Assembly: GCF_032854445.1 (NCBI RefSeq) | Contig: NC_088302.1 | Location: 43,190,645-43,254,644 of the forward strand | Source of the DNA: Liolophura sinensis | Taxonomy: Eukaryota; Mollusca; Polyplacophora; Chitonida; Chitonidae | Reading direction: 5' to 3' | Length of the DNA: 64,000 bases | Shown: piece by piece, positions 39,301 through 46,623 of the stretch | Numbering within the stretch: position 1 is the stretch's first letter | How the letters are laid out: the number at the start of each line of letters is the position of its first letter | Program-made: the position numbers and the translations under genes | Notes under the pieces: generated by a model | The model's input: the letters and a program-made list of their open reading frames with translations, nothing else | Databases searched by the model: none | What the model was told of the DNA's origin: nothing

Positions 39301-42300
39301 TGGCATAATGCTATAGTAAATGCCCAGTGGTGTGTCCAGGGCTTACAAGAAAAAGTAATTAATTAACACTTAAATAATGCTATTGTTGGGAGATTTACAA
39401 ATGATTTACCTTAAATGGCCTGAAAATTGGCCCACAAAAGTGCATTTTAGAATCGAATATATGTCCCAAAATATTATTTTTGGTGCTGAAACTTACAATT
39501 TTCTTGTAGAATATCATCCCATATTCCAAGCAAACCTCAAAACACCTTACTCAATCAATAGACTTCTCAGAATCAGGAAATATGGGCAAGTCAGTCAGAA
39601 ATTTATGGTCATTTAGAGTATATCTGCCCATGTCTAAACATTTTGTTCTGGATACTTGTAGACCTATACTTACATTTGACATCTGCATTTAGAGTTCTGT
39701 AGGTATGTATATAATATGTTATGCTTGTTACAGATTCGCCTACTGACTGGGGTAGGAAGATACAGTGAAATGTCCTACATCTTTGATGCCTTGAAACAAA
39801 ATCATCAGTTTGAATTGCTGCTGAGGAAAGGCATGGAAAAGGTTGGATTCAGCTTTCCAGCATTCGTAGATAACTCAAGTCTCATAATATTTTCATCAAC
39901 ACAAAGAATTCCTAACAGAACTCGTATTTGGTTTAGCGCATGCTATCTGGATTGACATCTTTTTAAAGTAACAAACTAAATTTTATGAATTATGAAGAAA
40001 TATTATACCTACAAAGGTGAATCATTGGTGGCATTTTTGACAGAAGCTTTGCCTACACAAAATTAGTCATGTAAATTTGATGGAAATGACATGTGTCCTG
40101 AGTTGTGAAGTAAATATATATGTCATATGTGTCATTCTGCTTGTTTGGTTTTGAAACCCATTAAATGATGTGAATCATAGACTGTGAAAAAAGTTCATTC
40201 TACATGTTGAATGTATGGTGTTTATCAGTCCGATGAGTCTGTTTGATTAATTGAAGTTTAGTACTGCACAAAGGGCAGTTAGCCTTTTAGTATTTGTTTT
40301 CTATAGCTTACATGTACGTTTTCTTTCTGTTATTCGTCAGGAGGACAGGTTAAAAGTGGCCATGTTGGATTACCTAAAGAGGTTTCACTCCACTGACAGT
40401 GACTCCTTCACAATGGTGGCCCTGAACTTTACCATGTACAGAGAAATAGCTCAGATGCTAGAGGAGTGCGCCTATCGCCAGTTAGCCAAGCTCAAGACTC
40501 AACCCTTAGGTAAGACTGCTGAGTGTATATGACATCGGTGTTAGGGCCCAAGCTGGATTGACTGTCATTGTCCTTTTAATATATGAATGATGCATTACCA
40601 GATTGCCCACAAATCGGCATCGCCATCATATTTACATCGAAAAAAATGTATTAGACATGCATCACATCATAATATGGAACTTTATTATGCAAATATACCA
40701 AAAGATGGTCCCAAATACCCACCGTACAAAAAATATTTTCAAATTTTGTTTCTCTTAAAAATATATAATACCATATTTGCAAATAATTTTTCACACCTTT
40801 TCATTTGAAATTTGCATCATTTTTATGTTTTCTTCTCCTTTAATACTTTTGGCTGGAAATATTCCACATTCAAACTGTGTTAGTCAGATAAATCTACCCA
40901 TTCTGCTGGTTTAAAAAGATGGTGTTTTCAAAGTATCATCCACAGTAAAACCATATTGGCAAGTCAGTATTGTGATCATGTATGCCTGTTCATGTATGTT
41001 AAACAGAAAACTCCTCAGACACTAAGACAAGTCTGGAGAAGGTCGTTCAGTATTTGTCCGATGCTGCGGACAGTTACATTAAGGTGAGTCAGACATTGAG
41101 GATTTTACGAATGAACGAATGATTATGGCTTAATGCAACATGGGCAGTATTTCAGCCCTGTCGTGGCGACATTTTGACATTATATTCTGAATTTGTAATT
41201 GTTATAAGACAGTAGATGAAACGTGTGCACGTGCACTAAGGTGATCCAGTTATTCAGTTATTCAGGGACCGGCCCGGATAGCACAGTTGGTAGAGCGTCT
41301 GCTTCGGGACCGGTAGATCCAGGATCAATCCTTGATCGAGTCACACCTAAGACTTTAAAAGAGGAAGTTGTAACTTCCTAGCTTGGCGTTCAGCATAAAG
41401 GGGATAGTGCAACGACTGGTTGACCGTATCAGTATAATGGCTCGGGCGGGTCTGCTTACTTGCCTTCGGTAAGTTGTCTCAGTGAAGCAGCACTAAATAA
41501 AAGAGCGGTGGAAATCCGTCCTGCAACAAGGAGGCACATTACACGTACATGCACCCTAATGATTCCTTCGTCGTCATATGACTGAAAAATTGTTGAGTAC
41601 GACGTTAAACCCCAAGCACTCACTCACTCAGTTATTCAGGTACATGCAGAGTGGAGCTGTGGCATTCAGCCTACGTAGTTGTGAGTGCAAATTACGATGT
41701 GCTACATAGATAAATCTCTGTACATGTACAAGTACATGTCTCAGACTGATTCTGTAAGGTACAGGATATAGCGCTGTTATAGGTGATCAGAACAAAGTAT
41801 GTTTGTGGTTATATAACTTTCAACAGTTTCAGGTTATTTTGTGTAATGAAAAACAATAACTAATCCTTGGAAAGCCTGGGTTTATTTACACAAATGTTCA
41901 GATTTCAAGGCCTCCTTTGTCTAAATTTCTTTAAAAGGCTCAACTCTTTTACATTTAATATGTGGTGATTTTTCGACTTACAATCATTGAATCTAAAGTT
42001 TACTGTTAGTGCCATTGTGTCACGAAGTCTGTCATTGGCCCACCACAGGATAACTGTATGCGTCACGCCCAGAGCTGTGTGAAGCAGGCCCGCCTGGTAG
42101 CTCTACAGAGTCACCTACTGTCCTCTGGGGTGCACCTGATCAACCTATCCCCCACGGAGGCGTCCATGTTTATACGACACCACGCACGCTTCACAGAGGT
42201 AAGCCAATGTGGACAAACATTAAATATATAAATTAGCTCAAGGAATGGTTAACTTTCCTCATTCTTACCTGTTAATGGGTAAGAACAGTAGTAACATTTT

Positions 42301-44852
42301 AATTAGTGGTATTCGACTCCTAAGCTAATCTTGCAAGAGGCACAGAATTTTTGGTGACAGTGATAAACGATTTGAGGGAAGCGGGCTGTGGACTAGCTGT
42401 TACAGGTGCTTTTCTTTTAATCAGTAGGACACAAGGGATGTGGGTTCAAATTTGGCCATGGTCATGCAATTTTCAGAATCTCCTGCTCTGACTGCTGGAG
42501 GTGTGGCTTTGTAGAAAAATAAGCAGTTGACAAATTGACAAGACAAAGACAAAGCCCAGTAAGACATTCATTGAAGATTATGCGTCTTCCGCCAGTATGC
42601 TGTGTGTATCAGTACCTCACATGTGGGAAAGTGTTCAGTAACTTGCCATAGGCCTGTGGTTTACCCTAGGCTTTCCTGTTTCCTCCACCTATATAACAGA
42701 CTGCAGTCAGATGGGAAACATCCTTGAGTATTACATTAAGCAACAATCAAATAAAGAAGAGATCTGGAAAAGCCTCTGTATTTCATGGGTTGAAAGAAGT
42801 GTTCTGCCAGTTGCCAGTTATGAACTGATATTAGAGGATAAGGGACCTCTCACCAATGCAGTCACTGGAAGTTCAAGTCCAGCTTATCTTGGCGTTTTTT
42901 GTCTCCGGCCATGCAAGATCTGCCAGCAACCTGCAGATGGTCATAGGTTTCCCTTGGGCTCGTGCAAGTGAAATATTCTTGAGTCCGACAAATAAATAAA
43001 TAAATAAATAAATATCAGAGGATAAACCATTGGTCTTCTTGTGCATGTGCCTGTAAGATAACTGATGCAATTTTAATGTTGAAAAGGATTGGTTGATTAG
43101 CATCAGAACAAGTAATAAGGAAAATGTGCAGCTGTCAGGCATATTCAAGGTCAAGCCTCAGGCCTTCTTGAAATCTGTTAATACCTCAACCTCAAGCCTC
43201 AGGCCTTCTTGAAATCCATTAATACCTCAACCTCAAGCCTCAGGCCTTCTTGAAATCCGTTAATACCTCAACCTCAAGCCTCAGGCCTTCTTGAAATCCG
43301 TTAATACCTCAACCTCAAGCCTCAGGCCTTCTTGAAATCCGTTAATACCTCGACCTCAAGCCTCAGGCCTTCTTGAAATCCGTTAATACCTCGACCTCAA
43401 GCCTCAGGCCTTCTTGAAATCCGTTAATACCTCGATCTCAAGCCTCAGGCCTTCTTGAAATCCGTTAATACCTCGATCTCAAGCCTCAGACCTTCTTGAA
43501 ATCCGTTAATACCTCAACCTCAAGCCTCAGGCCTTCTTGAAATCTGTTAATACCTCAACCTCAAGCCTCAGGCCTTCTTGAAATCCGTTAATACCTCAAC
43601 CTCAAGCCTCAGGCCTTCTTGAAATCCGTTAATACCTCAACCTCAAGCCTCAGGCCTTCTTGAAATCCGTTAATACCTCGACCTCAAGCCTCAGGCCTTC
43701 TTGAAATCCGTTAATACCTCGATCTCAAGCCTCAGACCTTCTTGAAATCCGTTAATACCTCAACCTCAAGCCTCAGGCCTTCTTGAAATCTGTTAATACC
43801 TCAACCTCAAGCCTCAGGCCTTCTTGAAATCCGTTAATACCTCAACCTCACCAAATTCTGTGGCTGTCACAAGATTCCTGTCAAACACTGTTCATGATAT
43901 TAATACATTTATTTTGTATGCATTACAGATTTATGTCTTGTTCTCAACAGTAGTATAATAATTGTGAATACAAATCATAGTGGGTTCCATCCCACCATGA
44001 TGCTGGCTGCCCTCGTATTATATTATGGTAATACAATAAGTGAAATATTCTCGAGAACGGCATAATAAATAGATATAATAAATCACAGTGTACTCATTAT
44101 TTCAATCTTTAGGCGAAGTAAAAAGGCAGAGGTCAACATGTTTTATATAAACCTTTTGATATAGAGCTTTGAAACTGTGTCATTGTTTGTTACTAGGCAT
44201 ATATTGTGAGCGATGCTTATAACAGAAGGACAGACTGGGCAGCTGCTCTCTGTACAAATTTCCTCATCAACGGAGACATGAAGTATTTCACCGAGTTCAA
44301 AAACTACGTCAAACTAACGCCATCACTGATTTCAGAGACTGTTGAAAGGTACAGAAAACTTCCGAGGATTTTTTGAACTGAGGGAAGAGATAATTAAAGA
44401 AACTTTCCTATTTTATGTATCTATTAAAGCAAAGCATTCGATTTGGAAATTCCACTGTTGTACAAAGATTTCATGAAATTCATTTCTACAGATTTATGAA
44501 ACCTTTCTATTTGTGTAATTTTCACTGTCAGTTAAGAACAGCTCTCAAGCAAAGTAAGTGATATAAAACACTCATGTTAAGTGATCATAATAGAAATAGT
44601 TCACTATATGGGTAACTTTATAAGTTTACATGTACCAGTAGTTAACTAGAAAATTATTGTTGTGTTTCCTTCAGGTATGAGCAGCTAGCTAACAAACCTA
44701 GTCACTCCCTGCAACAGGTGCAGAAGTTACTGAGCTGCTGTAGAGATGTGAAGGTCAAATATCAGCTGGCAAAAGACCTGGGGATGAAGGAAATTGTCAC
44801 AAAGATGGAGAATGGGGAGTGTGGCGCATACCTGTTAGACATCTTCCTGTGA
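5002..44852 (+). CDS. SPG11: Spatacsin (SPG11), 43 coding exons, start to stop
   Basis: Gene-level entry; exon coordinates follow in the block entries. Joined exons give about 2505 residues (human spatacsin is about 2440). Collinear matches to vertebrate spatacsin run along most of the length, strongest in the C-terminal third. As known for the family, spatacsin is a very large cytosolic or lysosome-associated protein with an N-terminal beta-propeller-like part and a long alpha-solenoid. It works with spastizin (ZFYVE26) and the AP-5 adaptor in autophagic lysosome reformation; human loss causes spastic paraplegia 11. The start at 5002 is supported by a good Kozak context (G at -3 and +4) and an in-frame stop 18 nt upstream. 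Nearly all introns are GT-AG with matching phases. Exceptions are a weak exon-3 donor, exons 12 and 14 (one base short each) and a doubtful 97-nt exon at 33982. The rest of the frame is open, so I call it a gene, not a pseudogene. Confidence 0.95.
7420..7575 (+). mobile_element. SINE family B partial copy (intron 3)
   Basis: Matches the body and 3' end of the second SINE type: aaaaatggtagttgttcc, a gctgagagg block, gtctggtgtcttt and attgttaagtatgac. The tRNA-like head is missing. Confidence 0.6.
9650..10000 (+). repeat. Interspersed repeat family C, tandem pair (intron 6)
   Basis: Two diverged copies about 186 bp apart share ggtggtattcc/ggtggtaatct, aaaaagtactg, atgtattgagctcagg/atgtactgagttcatg and tgttccattg-like blocks. 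The same unit occurs as a pair in reverse orientation at about 61200-61560. Function unknown. Confidence 0.55.
12713..13090 (+). repeat. Degenerate ~30-bp minisatellite (intron 9)
   Basis: About 12 diverged units of the form ccagatcacaaaacaatac plus cactgtattta. It creates short spurious ORFs. No coding role is visible. Confidence 0.75.
15245..15520 (+). mobile_element. SINE family B, near full length (intron 11)
   Basis: Diverged tRNA-like head (cagtggctagagcatctgcc), body aaaaatggtacttgttgctg, gtgtcatgtctggtgtctt, then ttaagtatgacgtaaaactt. Same family as 41262-41625 and 31100-31320. Confidence 0.7.
15640..15815 (-). mobile_element. SINE family A, 5' end merging into minisatellite
   Basis: Reverse-orientation SINE: 3' end at the left (gtatacttaagaatatttc), body with cggagaggaagccagcatga near 15776-15795. 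The tRNA-like head does not end normally but passes straight into the 51-bp array that starts near 15830. Confidence 0.8.
15830..16990 (+). repeat. 51-bp minisatellite derived from SINE head (intron 11)
   Basis: About 22 to 23 units, consensus starting gaggctcctgtgtcattg and ending ctcggccatg. The unit corresponds position by position to the 51 bp of the reverse-complement SINE head between its two GAGGC motifs (gaggctcctgggtcattgcg ... gagccacg|gaggc). Because 51 is a multiple of 3, long ORFs are open on both strands (17-residue repeats such as SHWHANHLGHGGSCVIA). They lie inside an SPG11 intron and are not genes. Confidence 0.9.
17222..17424 (+). CDS. SPG11: SPG11 exon 12, one-base frameshift
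   Basis: The acceptor at 17220-17221 continues the frame from exon 11 (RYGVFSKADLECFPLFLSQL), matching the human segment GVFLASELEDFECFLLRL. The frame runs to KYCCTENLPSL near 17400. From there homology continues only in another frame (HVDYLDYYR, human YVYLDCYK), which also gives the phase required by exon 13. In the uncorrected frame exon 13 reaches a TAG after a few codons. One missing base within about 17385-17402, in a C-rich run (ctcccctccctc), explains everything. It is either an assembly error or a null allele. Confidence 0.85.
17520..17890 (+). repeat. Degenerate ~27-bp repeat (intron 12)
   Basis: Roughly 13 units resembling tacctgtctataagctctcc followed by atacatg. It lies between SPG11 exons 12 and 13 and is not coding. 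Confidence 0.75.
17951..18057 (+). CDS. SPG11: SPG11 exon 13
   Basis: Acceptor cttcttccag and donor TCTG|gtacga. The translation LDPSLALNCLDEVLTEEQFW, followed by LPVLTNFYALAKNPS, aligns with the spatacsin segment containing PWFEFLVQCRQVASN. It is the frame reference that exposes the indel in exon 12. Confidence 0.85.
18358..18499 (+). CDS. SPG11: SPG11 exon 14, second one-base frameshift
   Basis: The first part reads VPSFMLKASLSNAAFVNHTN in the frame set by exon 13 (human DPKLIFQASLANAQILIPTN). That frame meets TAG at about 18472. A different frame resumes homology just before it with THPLAAIATALYSPCG (human GHTLLALATTMYSPGG). It ends at donor GGT|gtgagt in phase 0, exactly as exon 15 requires. 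The exon is 142 nt where 143 is needed, so one base is missing at about 18452-18460. Confidence 0.85.
19726..25591 (+). CDS. SPG11: SPG11 exons 15-21 (central solenoid)
   Basis: Exons: 19726-19884, 20133-20199, 20930-21101, 21629-21855, 23087-23195, 23799-23958, 25387-25591; all junction phases agree. Exon 15 starts with GTG GAC after ttttag and contains YPKLSQALFPASV (human YPKLKTALFPQCT). Exon 16 is short (67 nt, CPTQLFGWQ). Exon 17 carries the conserved YFSHPDLVTKYAPVVSLRFT and RQGRPSFAFLSFLAQEL. Exon 18 has VAGCTAFVEMLGEDSSHLR. Exon 20 ends FIWFSQMHQYPKEQ at 23958; this end is the seed of the intron-20 array. The acceptor of exon 19 is the last member of a tandem array. Central spatacsin is predicted to be all-helical. 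Confidence 0.9.
21262..21440 (+). repeat. Interspersed element with (CTGT)n microsatellite (intron 17)
   Basis: Tataccccctcagcgaaacg with a G-rich run, then gtatactagaattaccttgt and a CTGT tetranucleotide run at about 21318-21350. This layout recurs in molluscan genomes as an interspersed repeat; the class is not assigned. Confidence 0.5.
21880..22445 (+). repeat. ~215-bp tandem repeat, 2 to 3 diverged copies (intron 18)
   Basis: Blocks such as catgtattcagattttgt(c/t)c, catgcaactgt, aagtttaa and ataatta recur near 22000-22100 and 22215-22330, with a partial third near 22370-22440. The first unit starts with ggaatcaccctgtacgtcc, like the body of the element at 21262, so it may be a tandemly duplicated part of that family. 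Confidence 0.5.
22686..23086 (+). repeat. ~28-bp array built from the exon-19 acceptor (intron 18)
   Basis: Fourteen diverged units of tttgccag + ttgacctgatg + tttcatgttt. The next unit in the series is the real SPG11 exon-19 acceptor (tttgccag|TTGACCTGATGCTG at 23087). Several units keep a pyrimidine tract and AG, so they are acceptor-like decoys. Confidence 0.8.
23929..24945 (+). repeat. 60-bp array built from exon-20 end and donor (intron 20)
   Basis: Sixteen close copies plus one decayed copy follow the original at 23929-23958. Each unit is tctcacag (acceptor-like), atgcaccagtatcctaagga and gcag (24 nt, last eight codons MHQYPKEQ), then the exon-20 donor gtcagtgg and a T/G-rich spacer. 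Two subtypes alternate: spacer ttggtgtagctctcacag with cagtatcc, and spacer ttggttcggttgtcacag with cagttccc. Some units have gcacgtcagt instead of gcaggtcagt. Confidence 0.93.
27053..27302 (+). repeat. 44-bp tandem repeat, ~6 copies (intron 21)
   Basis: Nearly perfect units cttgagatatcaagggcttt plus aacctctgaaaaacctccat aaag, ending about 40 bp before SPG11 exon 22. No exon sequence is contained. Confidence 0.9.
27343..33253 (+). CDS. SPG11: SPG11 exons 22-29
   Basis: Exons: 27343-27420, 29070-29218, 29777-29971, 30452-30559, 30734-30935, 31549-31763, 32642-32779, 33086-33253; phases agree. Exon 22 encodes a short acidic Ser/Glu/Asp linker (SSSSEEEDGH, then ADEEDE) not obviously conserved with vertebrates. 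Exon 24 has CLSSWLVAMMDPV and ends GFDIFQM, and exon 25 begins DSPLLPFLMFYAEFKERKQY (human DSPLLLVMEMYELCMFFRNY). Exon 27 contains YDEARKFATIAGL (human FALARRVAELAEL). Exon 28 contains ARRKLWQNCLDKFRQHQVQG (human ARIDFWKKCHENFKKNSISS). Exon 29 holds WRCKLEAKLQQIQ. No exon could be supported between 27421 and 29069. Confidence 0.9.
29569..29715 (+). mobile_element. tRNA-derived SINE head, partial (intron 23)
   Basis: ctttggtggcctaatggtta + gagcgtgcaccagaa resembles a tRNA A-box region, followed by a body with gtgcacctaattgg and ctttaatcaactgagccag. Likely a diverged relative of family B. It is not a functional tRNA because the arms cannot be paired convincingly. Confidence 0.45.
31090..31320 (+). 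mobile_element. SINE family B partial copy (intron 26)
   Basis: Body matches 15300-15480: aaaaatggtacttgttgctg, ttgcttggcagtcagcactg, gagaggtt, gtgtcatatctggtgtctt. The head is lost. Confidence 0.65.
32139..32412 (+). repeat. Degenerate pyrimidine-rich ~20-bp repeat (intron 27)
   Basis: About a dozen diverged units such as actttcctctgggg + ccggctg. It is strongly CT-rich on the plus strand and ends about 230 bp upstream of exon 28. It gives spurious ORFs in several frames. Confidence 0.7.
33654..33870 (+). repeat. ~111-bp tandem duplication (intron 29)
   Basis: Two copies of tattttgtgatgtgttcata ... gagtttttgtgatgg with few differences (ctatagttgagc versus ctgtagttcagc), just upstream of the doubtful exon at 33982. 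Confidence 0.85.
33982..34078 (+). CDS. SPG11: Doubtful extra SPG11 exon between exons 29 and 30
   Basis: A good acceptor (ttattctgtag) and donor (AAG|gtatat) enclose 97 nt. Read from its second base it is open and looks coding (YHGRQFCSWKETQEESSRPF). Both neighbouring exons have phase-0 edges, so 96 nt would be needed. In the strict frame it reaches TGA after nine codons. One surplus T in the GAATTTTTA run would make it a clean 32-codon exon. It may be a real exon with an indel, an alternative exon, or chance. Confidence 0.35.
34146..38357 (+). CDS. SPG11: SPG11 exons 30-36
   Basis: Exons: 34146-34322, 34733-34849, 35317-35467, 35885-36036, 37255-37392, 37894-37951, 38190-38357; all phases agree. 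Exon 31 reads LLKELLGAGQIQEAFKLASV (human LIGRLLDDGCVHEASRVCRY). Exon 32 opens SCMRLAKGE (human HCRALASGE) and carries a basic patch TGRIRRQSLNS. Exon 33 has LEKLLNHCEDGYFCCLRVF (human LEVLTSKCLHGKNYCRQVLC) and ends AYRISM at a donor that is tandemly copied downstream. Exon 34 has MDYEDVMASDDFTILEMLLV and NPHRFILAKDYLKTGDL. Its acceptor is the last copy of a separate array. Exon 36 has NLVRLCHDPSMLGDRLLDAV (human QLTTLCQDRTLVGMKLLDKI). Confidence 0.93.
35756..35827 (-). repeat. Interspersed repeat family D copy (intron 32)
   Basis: Core agggtaaatcaccaacctct + ggccagtaattgatgaactt. Related copies lie at about 42598-42740, 50215-50300, 52125-52190, 57955-58065 and 59078-59140 in both orientations. 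Confidence 0.55.
35990..36555 (+). repeat. ~105-bp array built from exon-33 end and donor (intron 33)
   Basis: Five diverged intronic copies follow the original exon-33 end. Each holds gagggtgttcacagcctaca + gga.aagtatg|gtgagcaagtag, that is, the last ~30 coding bases of exon 33 plus its 5' splice site. Decoy donors matching gtgagc or gtgagt lie at about 36222, 36330, 36435 and 36538. Confidence 0.85.
36556..37300 (+). repeat. ~115-bp array built from the exon-34 acceptor (intron 33)
   Basis: Six intronic copies precede the real exon-34 start at 37255. Each contains tttgacatgttgta/tg, gtgctgggtatgg, gaagatgtcatggccagtga and tgactttgctg, followed by ttttacctgtagatataaag. The true acceptor reads gttgtag|gtgctggg. 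Decoys read gttgtagtgctggg or gttgtggtgctggg, so they have lost a base or the AG. Confidence 0.9.
38478..38727 (+). mobile_element. SINE family A copy (intron 36)
   Basis: ggcctccgtggttggcatgc head, B-box region gtgagttcaagtccagctca, body ctggcttcctctccggccgt, end agtgaaatattcttgagtga and caaataaataaa. The A box is degenerate. Confidence 0.85.
38901..44852 (+). CDS. SPG11: SPG11 exons 37-43 (spatacsin C-terminal domain)
   Basis: Exons: 38901-39043, 39734-39841, 40341-40509, 41007-41083, 42049-42198, 44197-44348, 44675-44852 (TGA at 44850-44852). This is the best conserved part and the basis of the gene name. Exon 37 carries TELLIRAHDCHSLACNMEGI. Exon 38 carries RLLTGVGRYSEMSYIFDALK (human RLLTGIGRYNEMTYIFDLLH). 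Exon 39 carries VAMLDYLKRFHSTDSDSFTM and ALNFTMYREIA. Exon 40 carries DAADSYIK, exon 41 starts DNCMRHAQSCVKQARLVALQ, and exon 42 has AYIVSDAYNRRTDWAAALCT. Exon 43 ends CGAYLLDIFL. Phases agree throughout and no indel was needed. Confidence 0.96.
41108..41172 (+). repeat. Short interspersed repeat fragment (intron 40)
   Basis: gaatgattatggcttaatgc + aacatgggcagtatttcagc. A second copy lies at 52345-52405 (gaatgactatggcttaacgc). Probably a fragment of another SINE or MITE. Confidence 0.5.
41262..41625 (+). mobile_element. SINE family B, full length (intron 40)
   Basis: tRNA-like head ggcccggatagcacagttgg + tagagcgtctgcttcggga and a B-box-like gatccaggatcaatcc. The long body has a cttggcgttcag block, gtatcagtataatggc, caaggaggcacattaca, and end attgttgagtacgacgttaa. 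About 360 bp and the most complete copy of this family in the window. Confidence 0.8.
42598..42760 (+). repeat. Interspersed repeat family D copy (intron 41)
   Basis: gtgggaaagtgttcagtaac + ttgccataggcctgtggttt and a tttcctccacc block, ending gagtattacattaagcaaca atcaaataaa. The 3' end resembles SINE family A, so D may be a related SINE. Confidence 0.5.
42835..43015 (+). mobile_element. SINE family A, 5'-truncated (intron 41)
   Basis: Starts at the anticodon-like part (acctctcaccaatgcagtca), with gaagttcaagtccagctta, ctgcagatggtcataggttt, agtgaaatattcttgagtcc and a perfect (AAAT)n tail. Confidence 0.75.
43150..43855 (+). repeat. 41-bp minisatellite with higher-order structure (intron 41)
   Basis: About 17 units of ctcaagcctcaggccttctt + gaaatccgttaatacctcaac. 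Variant bases (tctgtt, caacc, cgacc, cgatct, cagacc) recur in almost the same order in the first and second halves. That indicates a block duplication on top of unit duplication. Confidence 0.93.
43975..44075 (+). mobile_element. SINE family A 3'-end fragment (intron 41)
   Basis: gtgggttccatcccaccatg + atgctggctgccctcgta, then agtgaaatattctcgagaac and a short A/T tail. An 18-bp TA-rich insertion interrupts the usual sequence. Confidence 0.6.
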
Positions 44853-45260
44853 CAGTGTGATGTACCATCTGATTTGTAAAGACCTGGTCATGAAGGAAAT
44901 AGTGACACAGACAGAGAATGGGGAGTGTGGCGCATATCTGTTAGACATCTTCCTGTGACAGTGTGACGTACCATCTGATTTATAAAGACCTGGTCATGAA
45001 GGAAATTGTCACACAGATGGAGAATGGGGAGTGTGGCGCATATCTGTTAGACATCTTCCTGTGACAGTGTGACGTACCATCTGATTTATAAAGACCTGGT
45101 CATGAAGGAAATTGTCACACAGATGGAGAATGGGGAGTGTGGTGCAAATCTGTTACACATCTTTCTGTGATAGTGTGACTCACCATCTGCTTTATAAAGA
45201 CATGGGAGTGAAGGAGAGGGTGTCACAGATGGAAAATAGGGAGTGTTGGGCATCTTTCTG
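44766..45260 (+). repeat. ~106-bp array built from the SPG11 coding end (3' UTR)
   Basis: The last coding segment of exon 43 (aaagacctg to atcttcctgtga) plus about 30 nt of 3' UTR is repeated three more times in full, with two decaying copies near 45180-45290. Copies keep the reading frame of KEIVTQMENGECGAYLLDIF and the stop codon. They follow the first TGA, so they are untranslated unless stop readthrough or 3' splicing occurs. Confidence 0.92.
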
Positions 45261-45705
45261 TGATGGGGTGCTGAATACCTGGGACTGAAGGAGAGGCAGC
45301 ACATGTGAAACGTGCATGTAGATGCTGTGAAGAGGTAGAATGATTGTAGCCTCAGAAATATCAGAAAAAGATCTCCTTTTTGGAAACCGTAAATTGAAAA
45401 CTTTTTACATTGGCTTACTATTGACAATTCTGCTTAACTGTGATAGCCAGCCACACACATATATATATAAATATCTTCATGGAAACTGTATATATGTATG
45501 AATGTTAGACAGTGTCCTAAATGGTAGTACACGTGACGTGCATTTATATGAATGAATGATTATGTGCAATTGTATACAGTATGTATACGTGTGTATATAT
45601 ACTCAAGTGTAAATAGTGCTGTATTGTGTATATGTATATATCACAGTGCATCCTCTGCAGGACGATATTGCAGGACTTGCACAGGTTATGTAAATGTAGC
45701 ACAGA

Positions 45706-45711
45706 AATAAA
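45706..45711 (+). terminator. SPG11 poly(A) signal
   Basis: AATAAA in cacagaaataaagtgatg, the first canonical hexamer I found after the SPG11 stop, implying a 3' UTR of about 870 nt that contains the terminal array. Confidence 0.6.
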
Positions 45712-46623
45712 GTGATGATAATTCAGTACTGAAAATAAGTACATAAGCAGCGTTTATTGCATTATACTGCTATTGGTCTGTTTGTTTGCTGGATTGGAGG
45801 TTTAACATTATTTCCAAAGTGATTTCAGTCACATCCCCACAGAGTTGCATTTCTGATATACCAGCATGTATTAAGCTGTCTCACTGGAACACTATGCTGT
45901 AGACACCTAGTAAGTCACAGCATACTTACACTGGTTCACCCATGCTTCATTATGAATGCTTTTATACTGTTAAGTATCAGGCAAGGAGAACAGAAAGCAT
46001 GGGAAATATCTGTATGTGTACTGAAATTTTTATTCAATTTCACACATATCAGGCTAAGGATGGAGATTTGCACAGGCATTTGAAAAATGCTGTATATGAA
46101 AAAGGCTAAGAATAAGCATGGAGTAATTACTTGTATTTAACACTTTGTTATAGCACATAAATAACGAATAAAACAAATCAAATGGGCTAGCCTGCTAAAG
46201 ATAGGAGAAGATCAATACAGTAATAAAAAATATGTAAATAAAATATACAGAAATATCACAGAAAATTGCTGATGAACTGAAGTCTTATGTCACTACCTGG
46301 TTTGACAGCGAGTCAGAGTTCAAGTTTAACATACTATATACACGGGATGTCCTGTCAGGAACAGAAGACATAATTATATAAGCATTTCATGTAACCTGTA
46401 AAAAGTAATACCCTCTACCTTGCCAGCTATTATTATTATTATTAATTACCACTTGATATTAAAATCACTGGTTAATTTAATTCTTGTAGAGGGCCCCACC
46501 GTTTTGTGATTTGCAAGATTTCAGTTCCCTTTGTATAGGGCTGGTGAATTCCATATCAGAGACACTAATACGTATCTTTTATGCTGGATTTACTCACACT
46601 GGTTAGTACATGGATTTTGATTT

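Larger units (their letters stand above)
5193..44674 (+). other. SPG11 introns without recognised features
   Basis: Introns longer than 300 nt in which I recognised no gene or structured element: 5193-5993 (only a C-rich run near 5862-5880), 6164-6913, 8478-9038, 10766-11452, 11633-12306, 18500-19725, 20200-20929, 23196-23798, 25592-27052, 27421-29069 (an acceptor-like taattaacag at 28721 leads to a short frame with a stop and no donor), 29219-29568, 29972-30451, 34323-34732, 34850-35316, 37393-37893, 39044-39733, 39842-40340, 40510-41006, 44349-44674. Other introns are covered by the repeat entries. Confidence 0.5.

Noticed and set aside
41262-41340. Possible tRNA gene (cagttggtagagcgtctgct)
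   Set aside because: It has A-box and weak B-box similarity but no proper cloverleaf, and it continues into a SINE body.
5002-44852. SPG11 as a pseudogene
   Set aside because: Only two clear one-base indels, close together, in about 7.5 kb of otherwise intact coding sequence with conserved splice sites. Assembly errors are the simpler explanation.
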